This document shows positions 26,001 through 37,435 of a stretch of 64,000 bases of DNA, piece after piece. This DNA comes from Xiphias gladius. Taxonomy: Eukaryota > Chordata > Actinopteri > Istiophoriformes > Xiphiidae. The DNA lies in NCBI RefSeq assembly GCF_016859285.1, contig NC_053406.1:11606026-11670025 (forward strand), given 5' to 3'. The notes beneath the pieces were generated by a model, which was not told the origin of the DNA, made no database searches, and saw nothing but the letters and a program-made list of their open reading frames with translations. Position 1 is the first letter of the stretch. Each line of letters opens with the position of its first letter. Both the position numbers and the translations under genes were made by a program.

Positions 26001-26187
26001 ACACTGCATGCCAGCTAGCTCTCGCTAAGTCGAGACTGATCATCAACACCATGTTAAAAAAAGGATACTCTTTGTTCCTGAAGGCCTCCTTGGTGTGCTC
26101 GATGATGTAAACCTCCTCACCCAGGCCTGGTGGCTCGGCTAGCGGCTTAGCCAGCGGGTAAGGTTTCCGGCCCAAAAGCGGTGCCAT
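12709..26187 (-). CDS. baz1b: Tyrosine-protein kinase BAZ1B / Williams syndrome transcription factor (WSTF)
   Basis: BAZ1B pairs with the ISWI ATPase SMARCA5 in the WICH chromatin-remodelling complex; it is nuclear, acts at replication and repair foci, and is reported to phosphorylate H2A.X Tyr142. I join 21 exons (high to low): 26069-26187, 24642-24758, 23483-23627, 22801-22993, 22485-22606, 22023-22220, 21751-21939, 20315-21635, 19827-19988, 19435-19573, 19175-19338, 18863-18977, 18641-18739, 18096-18273, 17681-17866, 17324-17471, 16359-16506, 15511-15626, 14477-14616, 14210-14316, 12709-13396. They total 4794 nt, 1597 residues plus stop, all phases consistent. Domains: WAC about 20-130; DDT about 601-666; PHD 1190-1240, with its C4HC3 ligands C1192, C1195, C1207, C1210, H1215, C1218, C1233, C1236; bromodomain about 1348-1450, with WPF 1366-1368 and acetyl-lysine Asn N1423. 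The start MAPLLGRKP matches mammalian BAZ1B (1483 residues). Odd points: a 143-residue acidic/basic tail, Gly358 at the kinase-linked Cys position, and a U12-type intron 1. Confidence 0.97.
17017..17087. repeat. (TG)n microsatellite in baz1b intron 16
   Basis: About 35 uninterrupted TG units (CA on the gene strand) in the intron between the two PHD-coding exons. Confidence 0.97.
20315..21635 (-). other. baz1b: baz1b large exon 8 (Lys-rich linker, coiled coil, DDT domain)
   Basis: Residues 362-801. It opens with a Gly/Ser/Lys-rich low-complexity linker (362-430), then the conserved KMKQMTLLHLAK motif (about 432-443). A long charged helix (about 520-580, KKRREELKEKLREKAKERRE) is a predicted coiled coil. 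The DDT domain begins near GLPNTLFGYVAMVVDFL (about 599-615) and the exon ends in a basic helix. The single 1.3-kb exon ends in phase 1 at AAAG|GTAGGC. Confidence 0.95.
23628..24641 (-). other. baz1b: baz1b intron 2
   Basis: Non-coding. It contains a short inverted repeat at 24117-24181 (see separate entry) and otherwise no recognised feature. Confidence 0.85.
24117..24181. repeat. Short fold-back (hairpin-capable) repeat
   Basis: Arms TATATGTGTACACCTGGTTG (24117-24136) and CAACCAGGTGTACATATA (24164-24181) are complementary except for a 2-nt bulge, with a loop of about 27 nt. It lies in baz1b intron 2. It could be a MITE remnant or a structured intronic element. Confidence 0.6.
24759..26068 (-). 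other. baz1b: baz1b intron 1, U12-type (GT-AG) splice signals
   Basis: On the gene strand the donor is AACAAAGA|GTATCCTTT, which matches the minor-spliceosome 5' consensus RTATCCTTT at every position. The 3' end has ACCTTGAC (24779 to 24772 on the plus strand), one mismatch from the U12 branch-point consensus TCCTTRAC. Its branch adenosine is 14 nt from the CTACAG|A acceptor, within the usual 10-20 nt window. There is no strong polypyrimidine tract, as expected for U12 introns. The splice completes GA|A (Glu40) and rejoins the conserved HTKEAFRNK-EEYEAR sequence. Confidence 0.8.
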
Positions 26188-27055
26188 TTCAAATCCACGG
26201 ATGGCACGAGTGCCAACGCTAAAATCCGATCTTCTAGCAACAATTTAGTACAATAGTATACAATAATATGTCCTACGCATGTATCCAAGTGTCCCGAAAT
26301 ATCTTAGCACGGCTCACGTTACCGCCGGCAGGCCCGGCACCCAACGTGTAGCAGCTAGCTGACTAGCTAGTAGGCTGGATCGCTATCTCGTTGCAAAACA
26401 ATAACAGTGCGCTTCTTGCCAGCCGCCTCATCGCATCCTTCTTCTCTCCGTGAGGAGCGGCGTCATGATGGTTCCACACTATGCCTTGGGTGTAAAACAA
26501 GTTGCTCGACTTGTCTCTCGAGACAGTTGGTAAACTTTTAGCTCCGGTTGAACAGGAAAGGATGCGAAACCACACCAAAATCAAACTCGAGGCAACAGCC
26601 AAAGCTGGGCTCAGCAGGAGGTCTGGCGCGCTGTGCCGTCCGAAGTCTGTGCAAACTAGGCCTGCTCTCGTTTAATCGGGTGTCTTCGCTGCATTTTCGT
26701 ACTGTTGGAGCTTCTCCCTGTCAGATAACGGCGTTAGCAAGCGTTACGAAAAAGTACCCAGGATCAATCAAGAGGTTAATTCCTTGTCGAAATGGCGGGA
26801 GTTTCCAGTGCACCGGCACAATTCCCTGCACCCTCAGAACTCTGTTTCCCCGGCAGCAAGCGGCGTCGGAAACACGCCCCGCCCTCTCTCGACGTTCATT
26901 GGCTCTCTCAGTGAAGCACCCTCATCGAGGCAGTCTGATGCACCCTCCGATTGGCTGGTATGGCACGTCCATTGTCGGTCTCAGACAGCCCCTTCCCGTA
27001 AACCACGCCCACACAGAATAGAAACGAGAGGCCGGAGGTCAGCTGATGACAATAC
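26188..27055 (-). promoter_or_regulatory. baz1b: baz1b upstream / promoter region
   Basis: GC- and CpG-richer than its surroundings. Plus-strand ATTGG at about 26897 and 26949 are CCAAT boxes on the gene strand, and an AAATGGCGGG YY1-like site lies at about 26792. No TATA box is evident. The TSS is not determinable by eye. The open frames here (26548-27077) have no recognisable domain. Confidence 0.45.
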
Positions 27056-27059
27056 AGAT

Positions 27060-28290
27060 CGTCACAATCAGCTTTAATGGCCTGCTATGTTTGTGGATGC
27101 ATGGAATTTCTACTCCGGTCAGCCAGTGGCTCTCAGTGTACTTAGACACAGTATCAATAACAATGTTCAGGGAGATACACATGGACATGCAACGAACACA
27201 AGGACAACAAAGATGAGCAAGAGAAATAAACATATGATTATTATGTGTACGCCAGAAGGGGAAAAAAATGTCTGTTTACAAGGCAACGAGTAGGGACCAG
27301 GTGGTGCGAGGTGTGGTAGAGTGCAAGGAATGCTGAAATAAATATTAAGTGGGTAGTGTAATAAGGTCATTTCTATACACACACTAGGTGGTTATGTTCA
27401 GTATGTGCATGTATACACGTCTATGTACAGTATATACAGCCTGCTTGTATTTATATTTGACAAGTGATTGATGATATATACTGTACATGATATTGCACAA
27501 TGTGAGTTTAAAAGTAATAGAAATATAATTTGTGAGTGCAGTGGTTGTTTTAGTATTACAGGGTTATTGCATAGGGATTGTTCCTGATATTATATGATTG
27601 ATTAACTGTTCATCAGAGTGATGGCACACTGTTGTTGTGTTGCTGTGTCTGGCTGCACAGTGTTCTGCAGCGCCTACCAGAGGGCAGGAGTTGGAACAGG
27701 TTGTGTCCAGGGTGTGAGGGGTCTGCATTGATGTTCCCTGCCCTCTTCCTGATTCTGGAAGTCCTGGATGGTCGGCAGGTTGGCGCAATCATATTTTCTG
27801 AAGTCATCAGGGGTGTGAATGTAGGTTTGTTAAAACCTAAAGTAAACAACATTCAAGTCTTCAAGGGATGATTTCCTGTAGCTGGCGATGTCCTGCAGGC
27901 CTCCCCACACTGACGCATGGTCGTTAGCAGAGAACCTGTTTTCCAGCTTTTCAGCATAGCTTCTCTTTGCTACTCTGATTTCCTCGGTCGGTGTGTTTCT
28001 GGCCTGGTTTTACACGATCCTGTGCCCACTTCTGTAGGCCTCCTCCTTGGCCTGATGCAGCTGCCTGAGTTTAGCTGTAAACCAGGGCTTGTTGTTGCTG
28101 AAAGTGAGAATGTCTTAACGGGAACACACGTCCTCACAAAATCTGATGTATTGCGTTCATCCAGGTCTGTAGCTGCAGCATCAAAAACGCTCCAAACAGT
28201 GTAGTCAAAGCAGGCCTGTAGTTCCAGCTTTGCTTCGTTGGGCCATCTCCTCAGTCTTGACCAAAGACTATACAATCATTTTAATTAATT
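27060..28290 (-). mobile_element. Decayed L2/Maui-like LINE with RT core deleted
   Basis: Read on the minus strand. At 28275-27970 are fragments of the endonuclease-RT linker: ELQACFDYTVWSVFDAA, then after a frameshift NKPWFTAKLRQLHQAKEEAY. At 27850-27613 is the element's C-terminal tail, with INADPSHPGHNLFQLLPSGR. Between them the whole RT catalytic region is missing: linker and tail are joined near 27865. The 3' UTR-like part (TTTAATGGCC near 27070) follows toward 27060. Frameshifts and stops make it inactive. The clade name is from memory of fish L2-group proteins and should be verified. Confidence 0.75.
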
Positions 28291-28535
28291 AATACTAAAA
28301 CACATTTAAATGTTTTGATAATGTATTTGTTGAGAGCCGACGTGGCATTCATTCTTCTTTGAATCATCAAATTAATTTCCAAAACCAGTCTGGGCTCCAT
28401 TTTGAACAGGTCTCATTAAGAGATAGGTTACCCCATGGCCCTGCCTTCATTATATATGTAGAGTGATTTCCCCAAGATATTATGGTGAATAAATTCCAAC
28501 ATTGCAGCATCAATGAATATACATGGAATGTAGCT

Positions 28536-29112
28536 TTTATTATGGTTTACAAAATGCCTTCAGTTATAAACATGGGCAAATTATATTATAAATACTTTAA
28601 AAAAGAATTTATTCTTGCATGTGATAAGCCAAGATCTGTTTAGATCTGAATATCTAAACATCAATTTGCATAAAGCTGCACATTTAACATCTTTTCAAAA
28701 TGGTCTGCAAATCTCAAAAATAAAGCAATAGGATATGGAAACATGCAAAGATAGAGTTCAACTGCCTAAAAAGTAAATAATAAACAGTTAGTTGCCAGAA
28801 AACTAGACATTTATAGCACGCGACTGGAAATAAATACTGCCTGCTGCAGCAGTGACTTGCCACACGAAGTTTGGAAAATCATCTCCATTCCTTTCAGAAA
28901 TCGCTTAAAGCAGCAAGACTTTAAAGACCTTTAGAAGTGAACAAAAACTCTACAGTAAATATTTTTTTTGTCATTTGCTGAAATGTAATGAGAAATTTTT
29001 GCGTAAATACAGTATGTCAAGAGAACATTAGAATCATTTCGAAAGTTTAGCTAATCTGACAACAACTGAAGACAGGTATCGTGTGCATTTTGACAGAGTG
29101 ATTATAAATAAA
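28536..29112 (-). other. bcl7b: bcl7b 3' UTR with poly(A) signal candidate
   Basis: TTTATT at 28536-28541 (AATAAA on the gene strand) lies about 570 nt past the bcl7b stop codon. The interval is AT-rich with no other gene. Confidence 0.5.
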
Positions 29113-30895
<1,783 letters not shown>

Positions 30896-30952
30896 CTACA
30901 GATGCATCTGAAAACTTCAAGACCGAGCCCCAGTCCACCGTTACAGTGATAA

Positions 30953-30962
30953 TCTCGCGAGA
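30953..30962. promoter_or_regulatory. TCTCGCGAGA palindromic core-promoter motif
   Basis: Exact 10-nt palindrome 79 nt upstream of the bcl7b start codon. TCTCGCGAGA is a known element of CpG-island promoters, bound by BANP (earlier linked to ZBTB33/Kaiso). The position fits the bcl7b core promoter. It could also act toward hip1, which is divergent, but hip1 exon 1 is 2.5 kb away. Confidence 0.7.
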
Positions 30963-32390
30963 TTTCCTAATCACTGTTTTTTTTGTTTTTTTTCGTCCTC
31001 AGTATTTTCGTACTGTATGTACAGTACACATTTGGTGTCATTTATTTATTTTGAGAGAACATATTTAGTTATCTAAGTTGACATTAATTTGAGGTTTTTA
31101 TTCACATTAGTAGAAAGTATTTACTCTACTGTTTATTAAGCACCAGGCCTACTCTATGCTACACTACAGTTCAGCAATATTGTACTTTTTACTCAACTAT
31201 ATTTATGTGACGAAAGTAGTTTCTAGTTACTTTCCATAGTGCATTGCTGAAAATGAAACCAGCGGTTTCCAACCTTTTTGGCTTGTGGCCCCATATGAAA
31301 AAAAAAGCAGTATCTGGTTGGGGACCCTTGTCATATTTCAGATGTCTATGATTTGTTTGCAGTTCCACCAAATAAAGATTTCCCCTCTAAAAATCTCAGA
31401 TGATTTCCATAAAATAACTGTTCAAGGCCTAAAAAATTATCACTCTTCAATATCTCACAAGATAGCAAAGATGGAAGAATATTCCAAAGAAATTAATACA
31501 GATTTGAGTTGCAGAACGTTGTCTTTTCCTCTTTCCTACGCCCATTAATCGTCTAACACTAAAATGTTTCTTATGCATTGTTACATTAGTATTAAAAATC
31601 TAGTAATGTGAATTATGATAATGTACCAATCACAAGAGTCAATTTTCAAGAATGAGTACTTTTACTTTTGATATTTTAAGTACATTTAGCTAACAATACT
31701 TCACTAGTTTTACTTAAGTGGGATTTTAAATGCAAGAGTTTTACGTTTAATGGAGTATTTTTACACTGTGGCATTGATGCTTTTACTGAAGTAAAAGATG
31801 TGAGTATTTGTTTAAGCACTTTTTATTCATTTGGCTGACTGTGATTAATCGGCTATTTTATTTTAAGTGTACCAGAATGGAAACCTCCAACCTCCAACTT
31901 GAACCTATCTTTTTCGTTGTCTGTATCACTGCATGTTATATAGACAGAAGTTTATTTAAACGCAGACTAGTTATGATTTCTGGTTCCCATGTTTGAACAG
32001 CAGAGGGTGGCGTGGAGGCATGCAGACTCAGTGGCTGAGAGCAAGGGGTCGCAGTCTGCTGCTATTCTGATTTCATAAGGGGATACGAACGATCTCTGGC
32101 AGGAAATGATCCTTTGCTTGCTGATATCCTCCAGGGAGTAGGAGAGCAGTGTCAGCCCTCTTTAACCAAAAAAGATCCAAGCAAACAGTGTGTTTGGAAA
32201 TGGTGACACCCCCGGCAAAAGCCTTTGTAAAGATATTATTATAAAGGGAAGTAGCATGATAATTTCTCCCACTTAACGGTCAAAACGTTATGACAAACTG
32301 TACACTGTGTGTGTGTGTCTCGGATTGCAGCTGCGAATGTTTGAGACTGAATGTTATCGTGTCTGAACCACCCAGCCCAGGGATTCATAT

Positions 32391-32400
32391 TCTCGCGAGG
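32391..32400. promoter_or_regulatory. Near-match to the TCTCGCGAGA motif
   Basis: TCTCGCGAGG, nine of ten positions of the BANP-type palindrome, about 1.08 kb upstream of the first hip1 coding exon. Weak on its own. Confidence 0.3.
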
Positions 32401-32642
32401 ACTTACACGTGTATATGCATGTATATGTAAATGTGTTTAATTGGGCATGATAAGGCTTCTGGTGTAGTTTTGGGACAAGGCTGGAAAATCAAAACACTTC
32501 ACTGACGGTGCGGGCGGGCCCTGCTGAAACTCCGGCCAGTGGCTGACAGCACTGGGAGGAGCCAGCGTCAGTTGCCAGAGGAAATACCCAAATCACAGCG
32601 ACGCTTTTCAGCATGCAGCTGAACGGTGTGCTCGAGTCAAAC

Positions 32643-32674
<32 letters not shown>

Positions 32675-32676
32675 GC
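32643..32676. repeat. (CAG)n triplet repeat
   Basis: About eleven CAG units with one CAA interruption, about 800 nt upstream of hip1 exon 1. The 87-codon frame that reads it as poly-Gln has no family resemblance. Confidence 0.95.
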
Positions 32677-33317
32677 CCAGCTGTTCCTCTGAGGGCGTTG
32701 CGCGTAAAGGCTTTTCGCAGCGGCCCTGTGTTTTCTCACTGCAGCAATGCGTCGCTGCGGGTCTGAGTTCAGAGAGAAACATTGTGAGTTCTGTAAACTC
32801 CCCGCAGTTATGTGCACACATCACCTCTGAGGGTCCCCGACGTCCACCTGTTCTCACAAAGAAAACGTGTTTTTAAACCACATTTCCTGTAATATTTTAC
32901 GTAAGACGCAGCAGTGCCAAGAAAAAATGGGAAATATCACATCTCCCCTGCAACTCGGGGGATGGGAGTTAATTAGTAACAAGTGGGCCTGATCATGGCC
33001 GCAGAACTAACACTGGCTATTGTTATATAGGTTATGTAAGCACTGTTGAAAAGAAGTTGCTCCCAAGTCATCAAAGCGCAGGAAGCTAAATATATGTAAC
33101 AAACAGCTCTGTTTGCAGTCACTGCTTTCAATCTACACGTACGCACGAGCGCCGCGCCTAAACCCATAGAGCCTTTATTTTGAAGGCGGACGTCTGCTCT
33201 TCCTCTAACCGTGGCTGACTTGACACTGGTGCCGTTCAGACTGCTCCTGTCATGGACAGGGGTGTTGGACAGAGAGGCCAAATGATCCAGTGAACGGCGC
33301 GACGAGTCCAGCACAGC

Positions 33318-33338
33318 ATGGACTGCTGCCCGCCATAG
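33318..33338 (+). other. Short upstream open reading frame candidate
   Basis: ATG followed by five codons (MDCCPP) and TAG, about 130 nt before the hip1 start. It would be a uORF only if this stretch is retained in the mature 5' UTR; a good splice acceptor lies between it and the start codon. Confidence 0.25.
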
Positions 33339-33469
33339 TTAGTGCAGCTTTTATTCTTCTTTTTATTTATTTTTTTCTTATAACAGTCTAGGCTGTTTAT
33401 CGGCTGAAAGTTTTTTTTTTTGTTTTTTTTTTCCTTTCGCTGCTGTGTGTTTTTCTTTCACAGACGACA

Positions 33470-36400
33470 ATGGATCGAGTGAAAAACTCCATGCAGCAAG
33501 TACCCAACGCTATCCCCAAAGTGATCCGACGGACTGGAGGGGCAAACAGCCTGGATTTGGAGAAGGAGAACTTTGAGAGAGGGCAGGTATGGAGCAGAGG
33601 GCGTCAAATTAATGTAATAACGTTACTTTTCGTGAAAGCGAGGGGTGAGGGTCCTGGATGATAGTTTTTTCAGGCTGTTTGCGGCCAGCTCCTGAACTAA
33701 ACTATGCGTTGTGAGATTTTGCCTGGAGTCAGGTTAGGATCCAGGATCCATCAAAAATGACACACAGTCACTTCATTTTTGTTTTTTGTTTTTTTATTTT
33801 TTGACATGTTTTAGCAGTTCCTCAAGTTTTGATACTTCAGTTACGCTGTGCCTGTACTGGATCCAGACTATGGGTTATTGTGGTGTTGCTTTCCCAGATG
33901 TCTTTCTGTGATCAGCAGATACCAATGAGTCCACTGCACAACAAAAGAGCTGTTGAAATGTAGGTCAGTGGCCTTTTGAATTCCGATAACTGTGTTGTTA
34001 GCCCATCTGAAGGATAAACCCAGACAAGAGGGAGGCAAGCTGAAACTCTGTATGACAAGCTGTCAGTGTCCTCTGTGGGCCTGTAGTCTCAGCAGGATCC
34101 GTGACGATGATGATGATGATGATGATGATGATTGATGGTTCAATGAGATCTGGGGAGTGAGTCCTGCATTATTTTAGGGCAGAGGAGATAAGGACAGAAT
34201 GTTTTCTTGTGCTTGTTATGTTTAGTTATGATCTGATGGCTGCCGATGAATAATGGATGCTGTGTAGCTTCAAGAGCTTCATCTGACTTTGCATGAAGTG
34301 CTCTCCCCGTGAACATATGTATGTAGGCTGCTGTTAGGCGGTGGAGCCTGCTGCTTCCTGCCCGGTGGTCCGCCCCCCCACCCCTCTCCCCAGACCATGC
34401 ACAGAGGAGGGAAGGGGGGGAGAAAGTAGGTCAGATGAATCAAGGCAGTCAAACTGCTATGGTAGTGCTGCAACATGCTTCTCCCCATTAAAGCGGCTGC
34501 TAAGTCGGACATAACAGTCAACGCTGCCTAAATGTGCACAGCAGGTATTTGGCAATTCTGCATCTCGATGTTCACCCCCACGCCTGTCCCATTCGGGACA
34601 CTAGCAGCATGGATTAGAGGCGGGCGGAGACGCATGCGTGGCTTTATGTGTCCCGAGCCAAGCCTGGTCACTAGGTCACTGTCAGGCTCCTGGTATCTCC
34701 CCCTCTGGAAGTGTGTCGAGGCAAAATGGTCTCCAGCACCAAAACATAATACATGAGCAAAGTTTCTTCCAATGCCTTGTCTTTGCACGCAGTTCTGATA
34801 CCATGTGTTGTGGCAATTGAAGTAAAAAGAGTAGGAATTTGGCCCTGCTCTGACATTTTTATGCATCCGTCTCATTAAAGCCCTCAGTTGTCCGAGATCA
34901 TTTAAACAAAGCAAACAGCTTTGTACTCGATCAGCTCGCCGCTGCTGGTAGGGAGGGTGAAAATATTCATGCAAGATAAAACAAGCCCAAGTTGGATTTG
35001 GTATTAGATATCCATGTTCCAACATGACTATACCACAGCATCACACATTCATCTTTTTTGTTCGTGACAGCAGTGATGCCAGTTTCTCTTCTGTAAAGCT
35101 TCAATAGTAGGTTTCCTCCTGGGCTGTCACAGTTTTCAAATCACTGATTAGGATGTGTTACCCCCGTAGACATGCCGCGCGTGTTTTCTTTTTTCTTGCG
35201 GTCGATTTTTGACTGGGGATCCAGAGCTGTGGCAGGCGGTGCAGGAGTCAATGAATCTGCTGTCTACTTTACAGGGGATCAGTGAAAGATAATCCCATCT
35301 GATCTGTTGTGCTCCAAAGCTCCCTAAAGCTTCTGGGTGGCTGGCTTTCACCTCCTCTATAGACAACCAGCTGTCTGTCGGCATATCTGTCTGTCCACCC
35401 ATCTGTCTCTCTTAAATTTCCCGTCATCTCCAGCCTTTTCAGCTTAAAGTACACTTGGTAAAACCTTTGATGTTTATGTTGATAAGCCCTTGTTAAATGA
35501 TGGGTTAATGGAGTCAGAACTGCAACTAAGGATTACTTTAATTACTGATTAGTCTTCCTGATAAATCTAAAAAAATGTCAGAAACTAGTGAAATATGCAT
35601 ATTACAATTTCCCAGAGTCCAAGCTGACATATTGAAATGTCTTTTTTTAGTTCAGCCAACACTCCACGACCAAAATATATTGATTTTACCATCATATAAA
35701 TCTAAGAACACCTGTTTAGACGCTGCAACCAGTGAATTTTTGACATTTTTGCTGAAAACGACTTCAACAGTTAGTCGATTATTAGATTTATTTTCCGATA
35801 AATTTTCGAAAGTAAACGATTAATTGTTTCGGCTCTAGAAGTATTTTATAATCGTTTGCACTGGATTTAGAGAAGATTGTCAAGCGTGACAACTGTCTGC
35901 AGTGTGAATGTTGAAATACGACATACACTGTAGATTATGCAGTTTATGTCATGCTTCATATATTCAACCTGAAACCTCAATTCAGTAGTCTAAAATTTCA
36001 TTCATATGAACTTGAGCAGTGTGCACTGCAGACAGCAGGGTCGCCTACTTTGGCTCAAAAGGCATCGTTGTGTGAAACTCTGAGAAGCGCTCGCCCATCT
36101 CTCTGTTGATTTGGGTAAACAACCAGGGTGTGTTCAGAACCCTCTCTGACATCGTTTCCACACTGGGTTATAAAAAGAATGAACCAGGGCAGCCACATAG
36201 CACACAGAGCTTGCTTTTAATGACACGTTTAGCCCCATAATAGCAGCTGACTCTTTAATTTAGAGTTTAGGCGGGATTTAGTGTTTGGTGTGTCTGTCCC
36301 GAGCATCACTGCATGTTTTGGTGTCCTATCGTCTTCTCGATAGCAGCAGGAAAAACAACAAGTACATAACAAGTTAGTACTGAACACTGTATGAATCATA

Positions 36401-37391
36401 ATCTTTATCTTAAAGCTCCAAAATGCCAAATCTCTCTCCTAGAGCGCAGAGCATTGTCCGAGCTGTCCGGGGCCAGAAGAGGTTTTTCATTTGAAAGCTG
36501 GTGTAGGTAGTAATCTCTGGACCAATAGGAACCATAATTAGTGCTTATAGAAAACTTCAGGGGCACCGGTTCTTCAGCTGGGACATGGAGCGTGAGCGAC
36601 CGAGTGACACCAAACTGTATGTTACATAATTAAAGCCTTAAAATTAGACTGCCTGCCAGACTCCTCCTCCTCCGCTATTCATCTTTGCCTGTCTACATGG
36701 AGGTCACTCATTCTTGTATCTGTATTTGAGTGCAAGTGTGTTTGGCTGTTGGCGTTGCTGTGTACAGCAGTGTTTCCCAACCTTTTGTAAAATACCCCCC
36801 CAACCCCCTTTCGGATGAACTGAAGTAGCCCTCCATTGACATCACTAGTCACGTGGGTTCGGTCAGGTTTGCGTTCATACTGCCGTACCACTTGGAGTAA
36901 CAGAAGCTGGACATCTCAACCATTTATCCATTACCTTTAGCTATCGATTTCACATTTATCTGATTAAACTCACCTCTCTTTCAGCTCACAAGTATATACA
37001 CACTCTCATTTATTTTTAAAATCGAATATTAATTTCTGTTTATCAAGCTGCCCCCCCCCCCCCCAGGTCACTGGTGTACTTTATGTGTGGACCTGCTCTA
37101 ATGGACACCCCTCGTCCCCCTGCACCCTGTTTTAATGCTGTTTGGTGCCCTGGCAAATGTGGAATTCGGGGGAGGAGCGGGCCCGTGGCCCTCGGACACA
37201 ATCAGCAGTGCAGACGTAGACAAGCATTATTTTTAATCACCCTGTCTCCCTGCCTCTCTTTCTCCTCTGTCTTTTGTCTTTGCCTTGTTGTTCTCCCCTC
37301 CAGTGCTTATTGTCTTGAGTCCTCCTTGCATTCTTTTACATCCTGCAATTTAAAATGCGGGGAAGTTATGGAGGGATATCCGCATACATGC

Positions 37392-37435
<44 letters not shown>

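Noticed and set aside
32613..32876. Open frame with a poly-Gln tract
   Set aside because: Produced by the CAG repeat; no other protein-like content or splice context.
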